Source of the DNA: Rhodopirellula sp.
GTDB lineage: Bacteria > Planctomycetota > Planctomycetia > Pirellulales > Thermoguttaceae
NCBI GenBank assembly: GCA_012728855.1
Contig: JAAYEH010000301.1
Span: 1 to 64,000 of the forward strand
Reading direction: 5' to 3'
Length of the DNA stretch: 64,000 nt
Made by a program: the position numbers and the translations under genes. Below are positions 9,055 to 17,762 of the stretch, piece after piece. Positions within the stretch are counted from its first letter, which is position 1; every line of letters begins with the position of its first letter. The notes below the pieces were generated by a model, which was not told the origin of the DNA, did not search any database, and saw nothing but the letters and a program-made list of their open reading frames with translations.

Positions 9055-10755
9055 TTATGACGTCGATTTCTGGAGGGCACCGGCAACCCGCAGCGATGCC
9101 AGGAGCGAGGTTGGCGATTGGGCGGCCACGGCTTCCTCGCGCAAGGATGCGTTGTGGGTCAACTGGGCAATCTCGCGGAGGATCTGGATCTGCGAGGCCG
9201 GATCGGACTGGGGCGTGAGAATCAGGAAGATCAGGCGGACGGGCTCGCCGTCGAAGCTTTCAAATTCGACACCGTGCGGCGCCGTGCCCAGAACCACAAC
9301 GGGAATGCGGAGGTTTTCCAGGCGGGCGTGGGGGACCGCGACCCCGTGTCCCAAGCCAGTTCCCATCATCCGCTCTCGTTCCAGAACTGCGGCCATGACT
9401 TCGTCGGCATCAAGACCGGCCCGCTGAGCCGCCACCATCCCCAGCTTGCGAATGGCGGAAGCGTCGTCGGATGCGTCGAGGTCCGTTACGCAGCCGCGGC
9501 TGTCGAGGAGAGTCGCCAGCGACCAGATGCGCTGCCGGCGGAGCAGGCGGGTGAGGATCGGGCCGGTCACGGCCGTGGAGACCAAGGCCAGGATCACCAG
9601 CGCCACAAACAGGCGTTCACGGATCACTTCCGCCTGCCACGCAATCAGCCCCAGCACAATTCCCAGCTCTCCCCGGGCGTTCATGGCCCAGCCGATACCC
9701 CACACCTCGATTCCGCGGAGACCTCCCAGCCTGGCGGCAAACGAACATCCAAGCACTTTCAGGATGGTGCCCAGGATGAGGACACGCAATACCAAGCCGA
9801 GGTGAAAATTGGTCACGAAGCTCACTTCCAGGCCGATGGCTGCGACGAAAATCGGGGCCAGGATTCCCTCCACAAAGCGGTAGACGATGTGGCGCGTATG
9901 TTCTCGCAGATGGGGCGAATCGCCCAAGGCAATGCCGGCCAGGAAAGCCCCGAAGATGGCATGAATACCGATCGCTTCCGTAATCGCCGCCCCGCCCAGT
10001 CCGGCCACCAGCACGAACCCCAGCACTCCACCCGGCCACACCAGGTGCGCCTGCACCCAAGGCAGCAGGCGGTCCGCCAGCCATCGCCCCACGGTCAGAA
10101 CCAGCGCGACGAACCCCAGCGTGAGAGCCACGGTGTATGCGATCGAGTGCCCCTCCTCGCCTGCTCTCAACAGCACCGAGAAGACTAGCCACGCAACGAG
10201 GTTCGTCAGCGTGGCTGCAACGAGCGTCAGCATGCCGAAATCGGTCTTGAGCAGATCGAGATCCAGCAGAATCTTGGCGATCACCGGAAGCGCGCTGACC
10301 GCCATTGCCACACCGAAGAAGACCGCGAATGGGCCGGGCGAGCCGCTGGGCGGCATGCCCCACCACTCCGGCGCCAACCAGGCCACCGCGCCGCCCACCG
10401 CCAGCGGAATCAGCGCGCCGCCCAGCCCGACCGACAGTGCGGTCGTCCCCTGCCGCCACACGGTCGACAGATCGACCTCCATGCCGGCGACGAGCAACAA
10501 CAGAGCCACGCCAAGGATTACGACCGCATCGATCGCGGTCGCAGCCGGACCTTGATGTGGAAAGAGCCATTGCTGGAAGTCCGGAGCGAGCCAGCCAAGC
10601 AGACTCGGCCCCAGGATCAGGCCGGCAACCATTTCGCCGATGACGACGGGCTGGCCCAGGCGTCGCGCCACCTCGCCCAAAACATGCGCGCTGCCCAGAA
10701 GGACCGCCAGGCCCATGAAGAACGACGTCAACTCACTGGAATTCAGTTCACCCAT
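9055..10755 (-). CDS. CPA2-type cation:proton antiporter fused to a PTS EIIA (fructose-type) domain
   Basis: The 566-residue protein has about twelve membrane segments of the monovalent cation:proton antiporter-2 family (residues 1 to about 395, with the unwound-helix regions VIGEMVAGLILGPSLLG and GIHAIFGAFLAGIALG). It is followed by a soluble domain of the PTS EIIA type-2 fold (about residues 420-560). The phosphoacceptor histidine candidate is His476 in GHGVAVPHARL. The usual C-terminal TrkA-N/TrkA-C domain is replaced by EIIA. I infer that transport of Na(+) or K(+) against H(+) is regulated by phosphorylation or metabolite binding on this domain. It lies 33 bases after the YidH-like gene, so the two probably form an operon. 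Confidence 0.88.
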   Translation of the reverse strand: MGELNSSELTSFFMGLAVLLGSAHVLGEVARRLGQPVVIGEMVAGLILGPSLLGWLAPDFQQWLFPHQGPAATAIDAVVILGVALLLLVAGMEVDLSTVWRQGTTALSVGLGGALIPLAVGGAVAWLAPEWWGMPPSGSPGPFAVFFGVAMAVSALPVIAKILLDLDLLKTDFGMLTLVAATLTNLVAWLVFSVLLRAGEEGHSIAYTVALTLGFVALVLTVGRWLADRLLPWVQAHLVWPGGVLGFVLVAGLGGAAITEAIGIHAIFGAFLAGIALGDSPHLREHTRHIVYRFVEGILAPIFVAAIGLEVSFVTNFHLGLVLRVLILGTILKVLGCSFAARLGGLRGIEVWGIGWAMNARGELGIVLGLIAWQAEVIRERLFVALVILALVSTAVTGPILTRLLRRQRIWSLATLLDSRGCVTDLDASDDASAIRKLGMVAAQRAGLDADEVMAAVLERERMMGTGLGHGVAVPHARLENLRIPVVVLGTAPHGVEFESFDGEPVRLIFLILTPQSDPASQIQILREIAQLTHNASLREEAVAAQSPTSLLASLRVAGALQKSTS

Positions 10756-10788
10756 GTTCCGAGTCCGGATGGAAAGTAGAATCCACGA

Positions 10789-11169
10789 TTAGCCATCGAG
10801 CAGGACGAGGTAAACCGTCATGGCAACTCCAACGACCGCCAGGAGAACCGCGACGGCAACTCCCAGCAGCCATCCACCGATGCCATAGGGCGGGCCTGCG
10901 CGGACTTGCCGCATGAGCCGCACGTGCTCGGCCGATATCACCAGGTTGACGGCCACCCCGAGCAAGATCAGAGCGGTTCCGATCCACAGGGAATGCGTCG
11001 TCGACGCCGCCGCACCTCGCTGAAGGCCTTCCATCTCGCGAAGGAACAGGCCGAAACGGGCCACGACGAAGCCGAATCCCATTAAGGCCAGCCCGGTGCG
11101 GATCCAGGCCAGCAGGGTTCGCTCCATGGCGTATTGGACCCGCGGGTCGTCCGACAAGTCTGGCTTCAT
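10789..11169 (-). CDS. YidH/DUF202 family inner-membrane protein
   Basis: The 126-residue protein starts MKPDLSDDPRVQYAMERTLLAWIRTGLALMGFG. The motif ERTLLAWIRTGLALMGFGF is characteristic of the YidH/DUF202 family, whose members have three membrane helices and no known biochemical role. The remaining two helices are visible (IGTALILLGVAVNLVI and LGVAVAVLLAVVGVAMTVYL). It is the first gene of a two-gene unit with the antiporter-EIIA fusion, which suggests a membrane or ion-homeostasis context; this is inference. Confidence 0.85.
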   Translation of the reverse strand: MKPDLSDDPRVQYAMERTLLAWIRTGLALMGFGFVVARFGLFLREMEGLQRGAAASTTHSLWIGTALILLGVAVNLVISAEHVRLMRQVRAGPPYGIGGWLLGVAVAVLLAVVGVAMTVYLVLLDG

Positions 11170-11273
11170 GTGCGGCCGACCTTCGTCGGTGGAGATTGAT
11201 GTGCTTCACCCGGACATTAGACTATCTCTTGTGCTGCCTGCCAAGTCGTTACCCTCATGCTGGAGTCGCTGCC

Positions 11274-11393
11274 ATGCTCCGATTGCTTCATGTATGTACA
11301 CTCCAGCTCATTACTTTCCACGCCGCGGTGGGCGAAGAACTTCTGGAAAATGGCGACTTTGAACAGGATATGACCGGCTGGAACGATGCCTAG
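11274..11393 (+). pseudogene. 5' stump of a secreted protein with a carbohydrate-binding-like N-terminus
   Basis: A 39-residue frame has a GGAG ribosome site eight bases before its ATG, a hydrophobic signal-like segment (MLRLLHVCTLQLITFHAAVG) and then EELLENGDFEQDMTGWNDA before a stop. The NGDFEQxxxGW pattern begins many secreted planctomycete proteins with a CBM4/9-type jelly roll. The rest of the domain is absent. I read this as the surviving start of a gene deleted downstream, next to palindrome 11451-11549. Confidence 0.45.
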
Positions 11394-11450
11394 AGCCGTA
11401 CTCTGCGCGTCGTCGCGTCGCTTCAGAAAAACTCCAGGGACACCGTACTT

Positions 11451-11549
11451 AGAGCCTATCCCAAAACCGTCGGGGACTGGCTCATTTTGCGGAGTCTTCG
11501 GAGCAAAATGTGCCTGTCCCCTTCTCCTCGAGGTTTTGGGATAGGCTCT
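11451..11549. repeat. Family A palindromic element, copy 1 (99 bp)
   Basis: A perfect 18-bp terminal inverted repeat, AGAGCCTATCCCAAAACC, bounds a core with GGGGACTGGCTC near one end and TGCCTGTCCCC near the other. An inner hairpin CATTTTGC/GCAAAATG lies in the middle. The same core recurs at 33302, 14129 and 56702. There is no coding capacity and no clear target-site duplication. Confidence 0.9.
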
Positions 11550-11559
11550 TAATTCGTGT

Positions 11560-11965
11560 CAACGAGCGGCGGAAACTGGTATTCGGCAACCCATCGTTGT
11601 CTGAACTGGACATCCTCACCCGAATTCCGCCATTCGGCTTGGACTGGAATGTGATCGCTCGGCGAATCAACGCTCACCACGACGCGCTGGCGGCCAAAGG
11701 GACCGTTCCCAACGCGCGTCCCGGCCTCATGGGGATCGTATCAACCCAGGCGAGATCCGAGGCGTTGGCCGACATCCTGGGGGTTCTCCTGCTGCCCGCC
11801 ATCGACGCCGCAAGGAATCCGCTCGTCGCATGGTGTGTGTCGACCGGATCCGCACATCAGCCTGGCGATGTTGCGGTACGAGGCCGATCACGGCGTCTTG
11901 CCGCCCGCGGTGACCGCCGATGCGGACGGCAATCGGTTGCATTCTCACGCCGGGAGCAATGCAGT
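11560..11965 (+). pseudogene. Frameshifted remnant of a DUF1559 (PulG-like) protein
   Basis: In one frame ADILGVLLLPAIDAAR resembles the end of the DUF1559 pilin-like helix (LLLPAVQAAREAAR). In another frame it is followed by HISLAMLRYEADHGVLPPA and VTADADGNRLHS, which match the next conserved block (LALHNYHDxxGxFPPA...DxxGxPLHSW). The frame change between the blocks and the sudden end before the W/R motif show a broken gene. DUF1559 proteins are strongly expanded in planctomycetes. Confidence 0.5.
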
Positions 11966-12125
11966 TGACGCGGATGCCGGCCACCGAGGAAACTGGGATG
12001 ATCGCGACTTCTTTTTTTCCCCAGCATTCGCGGTACGGCGGCGCGACAGAGATGGTAGATCGCGTAAACATGGACGTCGAAGCCGCGATACCAGTCGTCC
12101 GGCGAAACGCCCCGTACGTCTCCCA
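11935..12125 (-). pseudogene. Remnant of a short-chain dehydrogenase/reductase
   Basis: Minus-strand frames read SPDDWYRGFDVHVYAIYHLC and RAAVPRMLGKK, then after a frame change VAIIPVSSVAGIRVNCIAPGV. These match the SDR fold (the Asn-helix region, the IxxxSSVAG strand and RVNxIxPG). The catalytic YxxxK segment that normally lies between SSVAG and RVN has been deleted. The N-terminal Rossmann part is also absent. This is a degraded gene. Confidence 0.5.
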
Positions 12126-12133
12126 GGATCGGC

Positions 12134-12820
12134 CTATTGCCCGTGGCCAAGCCACTGGACGCGGCCGGTGGCAATGTCGTATTTCGCCGGCAGGATCAGT
12201 AATTTGCCCGACTGGATGAGCTGTCGGGCGATCTCGCTTTGGTGGAGCAAGTCGTGAAGGGACTTGTAGACATTCTCGTCGACCACCGCCTCGTTGAACC
12301 GCTCACCCTGGTAGTCCGGATGATCGTGCTTTACCTTGGCAACGACCGGGCGGATTCTTTCCAGCAGGGCTGGAATACTGCCGTGGGCCGTTCCGCCGGC
12401 GGTAGTCGCTTCCACCGCCCCGCAATGGGTATGCCCCAGGATGACCAGCACCGGTGTGTGCAGGTGCTCGATGCCGTACTCCGCCGAGGCAACCTCATCG
12501 ACGCCGAAGACGTTTCCCGCCACGCGAATGACGAAAAGATCTCCAATCCCCTGGTCAAAGAGGAGTTCCGGCGGAACACGGGAGTCTGAGCAGGCGATGA
12601 CCGTTGCGAAGGGATGTTGGCCGTGGGCTGCCGTTTCATCGAGCCGATGCCGGTCGAGGTCGGGATGGATGGCCTTGCCGGAGACGAACCGCTGATTTCC
12701 TTCTTCGAGCTTCTTCCGTGCGTCGCCAGCGGTGAGGATCGCTTCTTCGGCTATTGCCGTCGCGCCGCACCGGGAGGCGATCAAGACCGCTGCGAGAACC
12801 AAAAAAAACCGTCGGTGCAT
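12134..12820 (-). CDS. Exported beta-class carbonic anhydrase
   Basis: The 228-residue protein has an N-terminal signal peptide (MHRRFFLVLAAVLIASRCG...AIA) followed by a beta-carbonic anhydrase domain that interconverts CO2 and bicarbonate. Zinc ligands are visible: Cys77 and the Asp79/Arg81 dyad in ACSDSR, and His130 and Cys133 in GHTHCGAV. I chose the ATG at 12820 because it opens directly with the signal peptide; the frame extends upstream without sense. An exported location fits a periplasmic role in CO2/bicarbonate supply or pH control. It stands alone; the divergent neighbour at 13134 is 313 bases away. Confidence 0.9.
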   Translation of the reverse strand: MHRRFFLVLAAVLIASRCGATAIAEEAILTAGDARKKLEEGNQRFVSGKAIHPDLDRHRLDETAAHGQHPFATVIACSDSRVPPELLFDQGIGDLFVIRVAGNVFGVDEVASAEYGIEHLHTPVLVILGHTHCGAVEATTAGGTAHGSIPALLERIRPVVAKVKHDHPDYQGERFNEAVVDENVYKSLHDLLHQSEIARQLIQSGKLLILPAKYDIATGRVQWLGHGQ

Positions 12821-13133
12821 GGTTGAGACCTTGCAAGGGGTGAGGGATGCGATCCATCCATTCTGCTTCCGTTGCGGGAATTCCACAAGGCGCGAACAGG
12901 GACGGGCTTTCGGTGAAAGGATGTCTTCGGCCAAGAATGCGAATCGAATCAGGTGATTTACGTGGAACAAAAATGGACCATGATCGCCGCTGGATAAAAT
13001 TGCTTACATTATTTACGCGTTTTTGCATTGACCGCGAGCCGTCCGGTGGGCGAGAATCGGGAGCGTCGGGGGGCAGTGGTTTGAGGTCGAGGTTGGATAG
13101 CGAGAACAGCACCCGTTTCGCGCTAGGGCGATC

Positions 13134-14129
13134 ATGAACAGGCCGGTAACGCTGGTCACGGGACAATGGACCGATCTGCCTCCGGAGGAGTTGGCTCGCA
13201 GGGCGGAAATCTGGGGCTACGACGGTTTGGAAATGGTCTGCCGCAGCGGATACATTGATGTCGACCGCGCGGCGGTCGACCTCGAATACTGCCGGCAGCA
13301 GTTCGATCTGCTGGCCCGCTATGGCTTGAAGTGTTTCGCGCTGAGCAATCACGCGGCCGGGCACCTCGTCTGCGACCCCAATGAAGACAGCCGGACCGAT
13401 GTGCTGGCGCCCGCGGCCTGCGCAGGCGATGCGGAAGGGAAGCGCTCTTGGGCCGTGGCGGCGATGAAGAATACCGCCCGCGCGGCGAGGAACCTGGGGA
13501 TCGACGTGGTGACCGGCTTCACCGGTTCGCCGATCTGGCATATGCTGTACCGCTTTCCGCCCGTGCCCGAGGAGTGGATCGAGGAGGGCTTTGCCCGTTT
13601 CGCGAGCCTTTGGAATCCGATTCTCGACGTGTTCGACGAGTGCGGCGTGCGCTTCGCATTGGAGGTGCATCCCGCGCAGATCGCCTTCGACGGGGTCACG
13701 GCACAGCGGGCCCTGGAGGCGGTCGGCGGCCGCGCGGTTTTCGGTTTCAACTTCGACCCGAGCCACCTGGTCTGGCAGGGAGTTGATCCGGTGCGGTTTC
13801 TGCGAGATTTCGCGGACCGCATTTATCACGTTCACGTCAAGGACGTGGCCGTGCGGCCCAACGGCACGAGCGGCGTTCTCGGCTCGCATCTGCGATTCGG
13901 AGATTCTCGGCGGAGTTGGGACTTCCGCTCGCCCGGCCACGGGGACGTTCCCTTCGAGACGATCTTCCGAACGCTCAACGAGATCGGTTACCGCGGGCCG
14001 CTTTCCGTGGAGTGGGAAGATTCGGGGATGAATCGAGAGCACGGGGCGAGGGAAGCATGCGAGTTCGTGAAGCGACTCGACTTGTCGCCATCGGCGGGCA
14101 TGTTCGATGCCGCGTTTGAAAGGCACTGA
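13134..14129 (+). CDS. Sugar phosphate isomerase/epimerase-like TIM-barrel protein
   Basis: The 331-residue protein is of the xylose-isomerase-like TIM-barrel family. Metal-ligand candidates occur in order: Glu in FALEVHPAQ, Asp/His in FNFDPSHLVW, His in HVHVKDV, and Glu in SVEWEDSGM. Members act as isomerases, epimerases or dehydratases on sugars, inosose or hydroxypyruvate, so the reaction cannot be read from sequence. It begins the carbohydrate cluster. Its stop codon overlaps the first base of palindrome 14129-14229, and the next gene is a Tat-exported oxidoreductase. Confidence 0.8.
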   Translation: MNRPVTLVTGQWTDLPPEELARRAEIWGYDGLEMVCRSGYIDVDRAAVDLEYCRQQFDLLARYGLKCFALSNHAAGHLVCDPNEDSRTDVLAPAACAGDAEGKRSWAVAAMKNTARAARNLGIDVVTGFTGSPIWHMLYRFPPVPEEWIEEGFARFASLWNPILDVFDECGVRFALEVHPAQIAFDGVTAQRALEAVGGRAVFGFNFDPSHLVWQGVDPVRFLRDFADRIYHVHVKDVAVRPNGTSGVLGSHLRFGDSRRSWDFRSPGHGDVPFETIFRTLNEIGYRGPLSVEWEDSGMNREHGAREACEFVKRLDLSPSAGMFDAAFERH

Positions 14130-14229
14130 GAGCCTGTCAGGAAACGGGGGCAGGCACCCTACATCTTGTGCAAGCGTGAGATCAATACCACAACATCCGG
14201 GAGCCAGTCCCCGTTTCCGGACAGGCTCT
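14129..14229. repeat. Family A palindromic element, copy 2 (101 bp, reverse core orientation)
   Basis: The outer repeat AGAGCCTGTCAGGAAACGGG (20 of a 21-bp arm) pairs with the far end with one mismatch. The core is inverted relative to copy 1: CAGGCACC near the left and GAGCCAGTCCCC near the right. It separates two co-directional genes of the sugar cluster. Confidence 0.88.
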
Positions 14230-14254
14230 GAGAATCCGAGAGGTTGAAGGCACC

Positions 14255-15598
14255 ATGACCGACCGAGCAAGACATTCTGGCGAGAACGTGATGGACCGCC
14301 GCAGCTTTGTGAAAAGGGCGAGCGCCGTGGCGGCTGGGCTTTCCGTGGCGAGGGCCGCCCACGCCGCCGGCGACGAGACGCTCAAAATCGCCCTGATCGG
14401 ATGCGGCGGTCGAGGCGCCGGCGCCGCCAGCCAGGCGTTGAAGACCGAGGGGCCGGTGAAGCTCTGGGCGATGGCCGATCTCTTTTCCGACAAGCTGGAA
14501 GCGAGCCTCAAGGGGCTCTGCACTGGGCAGGACGGGCAGTACGACCGGGAAAAACACTCGGGATTGGCCGATCGGATCGATGTGCCGCCCCAGCGGCGTT
14601 TTGTCGGCTTCGACGCCTACCGCCAGGCGATCGATTCGGGCGTGGACGTGGCGATCCTGACCACCGCGCCCCATTTCCGGCCGATCCACTTCGAGTATGC
14701 CGCCCAGCAGGGCAAACACGTCTTCATGGAAAAACCGGTGGCCGTCGATGCGGCTGGAATCCGCCGCGTGCTGGCCGCCGCCAAGGTTGCGAAGCAGAAG
14801 AGCCTCAAGGTCGGCGTCGGGTTCCAGCGGCACCACGATGCCAGCTATCTGGAGACGGTCAGCCGCATCCGCGATGGAGCCATCGGCCCGATCCTCTACC
14901 TGCGAGCTTATTGGAACGGCACCGGCTACCGCATCCGCCCGCCCCGCGAGGACGGCATGAGTGAAATGGCCTACCAGTTGCGGAACCCGTATCACTATAC
15001 CTGGATCAGCGGCGACAACATCGTCGAGCAGCACGTCCACAATCTCGACGTCTGCAACTGGATCATGGGCACGCATCCGGTTTCCGCCCAGGGGCAGGGC
15101 GGACGGCAGGTCCGCATCGGCCCACTCTTCGGCGACATTTTCGACCATCACTACGTCGAATTCACCTACGCCGACGGTACGCGCCTGTTCAGTCAATGCC
15201 GCCATATGACCGGCTGCTGGAACAGTGTGTCGGAGCACGTCATCGGCGTCAAGGGAACGGCGGACGTGGGGGGCGGCCAGATCGCGGCTGGCGAAGAGAC
15301 GTGGCGCTATCGCGGGCAGAAGTCCAATCCCTACCAGATCGAGCACGACCGGCTCTTCGAGGCGATCCGCAACGACAAGCCGCACAACGAGGCTGAATAC
15401 GGGGCGACGAGCACGATGACCGGGATTCTGGGACGGATGGCGGTTTACTCCGGCCAGGAAGTGACCTGGGAGGCGGCGATCGAGTCGCCGGTGGCGCTGG
15501 CGCCGCAACGGTACGAGTGGGATGCCAAGCCCCCGGTGCTGCCGGGCGAGGACGGGATCTATCCGTGCGCGGTGCCCGGAGTGACCAAGGTGGTTTGA
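14255..15598 (+). CDS. Tat-exported Gfo/Idh/MocA family oxidoreductase
   Basis: The 447-residue protein carries a twin-arginine signal (DRRSFVKRASAVAAGLSVARA) and then an NAD(P)-binding fold opening IALIGCGGRGAGA. The signature EKPV (VFMEKPVAVD) of the Gfo/Idh/MocA family is present, followed by the C-terminal mixed-sheet domain. Members oxidise or epimerise sugar hydroxyls, and a glycosidase subgroup (GH109) uses bound NAD. Export through Tat fits a protein loaded with cofactor in the cytoplasm. The ATG at 14255 has GAAGG six bases upstream; an ATG twelve codons later is an alternative. The substrate is unknown. Confidence 0.85.
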   Translation: MTDRARHSGENVMDRRSFVKRASAVAAGLSVARAAHAAGDETLKIALIGCGGRGAGAASQALKTEGPVKLWAMADLFSDKLEASLKGLCTGQDGQYDREKHSGLADRIDVPPQRRFVGFDAYRQAIDSGVDVAILTTAPHFRPIHFEYAAQQGKHVFMEKPVAVDAAGIRRVLAAAKVAKQKSLKVGVGFQRHHDASYLETVSRIRDGAIGPILYLRAYWNGTGYRIRPPREDGMSEMAYQLRNPYHYTWISGDNIVEQHVHNLDVCNWIMGTHPVSAQGQGGRQVRIGPLFGDIFDHHYVEFTYADGTRLFSQCRHMTGCWNSVSEHVIGVKGTADVGGGQIAAGEETWRYRGQKSNPYQIEHDRLFEAIRNDKPHNEAEYGATSTMTGILGRMAVYSGQEVTWEAAIESPVALAPQRYEWDAKPPVLPGEDGIYPCAVPGVTKVV

Positions 15599-15604
15599 GG
15601 CAGT

Positions 15605-15731
15605 AGATCCCGCCTGCCGGGCGGGATCTGGTGGATGAGAAGACGGTTGCGACGGAGCGTCGCCGGTTGAGAGACCGTTTGGTGGTTGGGGAATCGTTGG
15701 GCAATTCAGATCCCGCCCGGCAGGCGGGATC
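15605..15731. repeat. Family C paired palindrome, copy 1
   Basis: Two hairpins, GATCCCGCCTGCCGGGCGGG and GATCCCGCCCGGCAGGCGGG (each continuing ATC), lie at 15605-15629 and 15708-15731. Each is self-complementary and they are inverse copies of each other. The second ends four bases before the ribosome site of the transaldolase gene. Confidence 0.85.
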
Positions 15732-15747
15732 GAGTGGGAGACAAACT

Positions 15748-16398
15748 GTGAAACTGTTTTTGGATACGGCTGATTTGGATCAGATGCGGGAAGCTTGTCG
15801 CTGGGGGATCGTCGACGGCGCCACGACCAACCCGACGTTGGTCTCGAAGACCGGACGCGAGCCGCGCGAACTGTACGCCGAGATTTGCCGCCTCGTGCCG
15901 GGACCGGTGAGCCTGGAGTGCATGGCGACCGAAGCCGACGCGATCGTCGCTGAGGCGCAACAGTTGGCGACGATCGCCGAAAACGTCGTGATCAAGATTC
16001 CGATCATTCCCGAAGGACTGATCGCCGTCAAACGGCTGACGGCCCTGAGAATCCAGACCAATGTGACGGTGGTCTGTTCGCCGCTGCAGGCGCTGCTGGC
16101 CGCCAAATGCGGGGCGACCTACGTCAGCCCGTTCGTCGGCCGCTGGGACGCCATGGGCCAGGTCGGCATGGAGATGATTCGCCAGATCAAGACGATCTTC
16201 GACAACTACGGGTTCGCAACGCAGATCCTCGTGGCGTCGGCCCGCCACCCGCTCCACGTACTCGAGGCGGCCCTGGCCGGGGCGCACGTCACGACGATTC
16301 CGCTGGAGGTGATGAAGCAGCTTTACCAGCATCCGATGAGCGACGTGATCATCGAGCAGTTTGTCAACGATTGGGCGAAAGTGCCCGCGAAGGGATAG
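15748..16398 (+). CDS. Transaldolase / fructose-6-phosphate aldolase family protein (TalC-like)
   Basis: The 216-residue protein is of the short transaldolase subfamily (TalC/FSA/MipB). It opens VKLFLDTADLDQMREA, has GATTNPTLVSK and the Schiff-base lysine Lys83 in NVVIKIPI, and ends near FVNDWAKV. Members transfer dihydroxyacetone units between sugar phosphates or cleave ketose phosphates. The GTG at 15748 has GTGGGAG seven bases upstream. The next gene, a FucI-fold isomerase, starts three bases after the stop. The pairing suggests that this enzyme cleaves the ketose formed by the isomerase, with or without phosphorylation by the nearby FGGY kinase. Confidence 0.9.
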   Translation: MKLFLDTADLDQMREACRWGIVDGATTNPTLVSKTGREPRELYAEICRLVPGPVSLECMATEADAIVAEAQQLATIAENVVIKIPIIPEGLIAVKRLTALRIQTNVTVVCSPLQALLAAKCGATYVSPFVGRWDAMGQVGMEMIRQIKTIFDNYGFATQILVASARHPLHVLEAALAGAHVTTIPLEVMKQLYQHPMSDVIIEQFVNDWAKVPAKG

Positions 16399-16401
16399 TC
16401 T

Positions 16402-17754
16402 ATGGAAAAGCTGCGTGTCGGATACGTGTGTTGTGCCCGCTTGAGCTTCGACGGCGATTACGCCAGGCAGCTTTTCGAGCGATCCTTGAAGAGCCTGGCG
16501 CGGATGGACGTTGAGTTGATCCACGGGGCGGATCTTACCGTCACGGAGGAAGACGCCGAAGCATTGGCCGACCGTTTCCACGACCAGCGCGTGGACGTGG
16601 TGCTGGTGCAGTACGGCACGTTCGCCCTGGGGACGCTGATGCCGATCTTCGCCGACCGGCTCTCGGCCGCGATCGTGCTCTGGGGTGTGCCGGAGCCGAC
16701 GCTCGACGGCCCCAAACTCCGCTCGAATTCGTTCTGCGGGATCAACATGAACGCCCACACGCTGATGCGGCTGGGGCGGAAGTACGATTACATCTTCTGC
16801 GATCCTGACGAAGCGCCCGAGGCCCTGGCACCGGTGTTCCGGGTAATCGACTGCCTGCGGCGACTCCGCCGCACGCGGCTGGGGTTGGTGGGCTACCGCG
16901 TGCCCGGGTTCTACACGTCGACGTTCGACGAGATGGGCCTGCGGCGGCTATTGGGCGTCGAAGTGCATCACGTCACCACGGCCGAGCTGTTCGATACGGC
17001 TCGGGCCGTCGAACCGGCCCGCCGGCAAACAGAGGCCGAGGCGATTCGAGCCACGGCCGCCACTTGCGACGTGCCCGCCGACGATCTGGACAAGGCGGGC
17101 GGACTGATGCTCGCTTTCCAGGAGATCGCCCGGCGGAACCGTCTCACCGGCTTCGCCGTGAAGTGCTGGCCGGAATTCACCGCCCATTACGGCATCATGC
17201 CGTGCAGCACGATCAGCCGGCTGAACGACCAGGGCCTGCTCACCGCCTGCGAAGGCGACATCTACGGCACGGTGAGCATGATGATGGCGAAGTTCTTGAG
17301 CGGCCGGCCGGCGATGTTCGCCGATTTCATCGCCATCGACGACGCGCGTAACGAGGGGCTGGCCTGGCACTGCGGCTCCGCGCCCACCTGCCTGATGGCC
17401 GAAGGGGCCGCGAACCATCTGGCGAAGCACGCCACCGCCGACGGCGGCGGCAAGCGGGGAGTGACGGTGAATTTCCCGATCGAAGGGCGGGGGCCGGTCA
17501 CGATGGCGCGGCTGGGAGTCGGGCCGCGCGGCTTGCGGCTGTTCCTGGTGGGAGGCGAATCGGTTCCGCCCACAGCGAACCTGCCGGGCAATTGCTGGGC
17601 GGTCCGCTTCGCGGCGCCGGTCCGCCGCGTGGTCGATGTGATCATCGGAGAGGGCCTGGAACACCACACCGTCCTGGTCCACGCCGATATCCGCGACGAC
17701 TTGCGGCGGCTGGCCCGCCGGCTGGATCTGGAAGTATTGGATATCGACGCATGA
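16402..17754 (+). CDS. L-fucose/L-arabinose isomerase-fold sugar isomerase
   Basis: The 450-residue protein opens MEKLRVGYVCCARLSFDGDY and has the AraA/FucI architecture: two nucleotide-binding-like domains, then the C-terminal metal-binding domain with KCWPEFTAHYGIMPC, ACEGDIYG and WHCGSAPTC, where Glu, Asp and His ligands lie. Such enzymes interconvert aldoses and ketoses. The family includes L-fucose, L-arabinose and sulfoquinovose isomerases. The length is shorter than FucI (about 590) and close to family members of unknown substrate. It is tightly packed between the transaldolase (3-base gap) and the IolB-like gene. Confidence 0.82.
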   Translation: MEKLRVGYVCCARLSFDGDYARQLFERSLKSLARMDVELIHGADLTVTEEDAEALADRFHDQRVDVVLVQYGTFALGTLMPIFADRLSAAIVLWGVPEPTLDGPKLRSNSFCGINMNAHTLMRLGRKYDYIFCDPDEAPEALAPVFRVIDCLRRLRRTRLGLVGYRVPGFYTSTFDEMGLRRLLGVEVHHVTTAELFDTARAVEPARRQTEAEAIRATAATCDVPADDLDKAGGLMLAFQEIARRNRLTGFAVKCWPEFTAHYGIMPCSTISRLNDQGLLTACEGDIYGTVSMMMAKFLSGRPAMFADFIAIDDARNEGLAWHCGSAPTCLMAEGAANHLAKHATADGGGKRGVTVNFPIEGRGPVTMARLGVGPRGLRLFLVGGESVPPTANLPGNCWAVRFAAPVRRVVDVIIGEGLEHHTVLVHADIRDDLRRLARRLDLEVLDIDA

Positions 17755-17762
17755 AAGGCCCA

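Noticed and set aside
9118-10188. A 356-residue reading frame opposite the antiporter gene
   Set aside because: It is a complementary-strand shadow of the real antiporter-EIIA gene, with biased composition and no domain.
11510-11968. A 152-residue plus-strand gene overlapping palindrome A copy 1
   Set aside because: Its first part is palindrome sequence, and the rest is a frameshifted DUF1559 remnant; no ribosome site is present.
12636-14270. A 544-residue minus-strand reading frame across the carbonic anhydrase and TIM-barrel genes
   Set aside because: It is antisense to the 13134 gene, which has clear domain motifs; the antisense frame has none.
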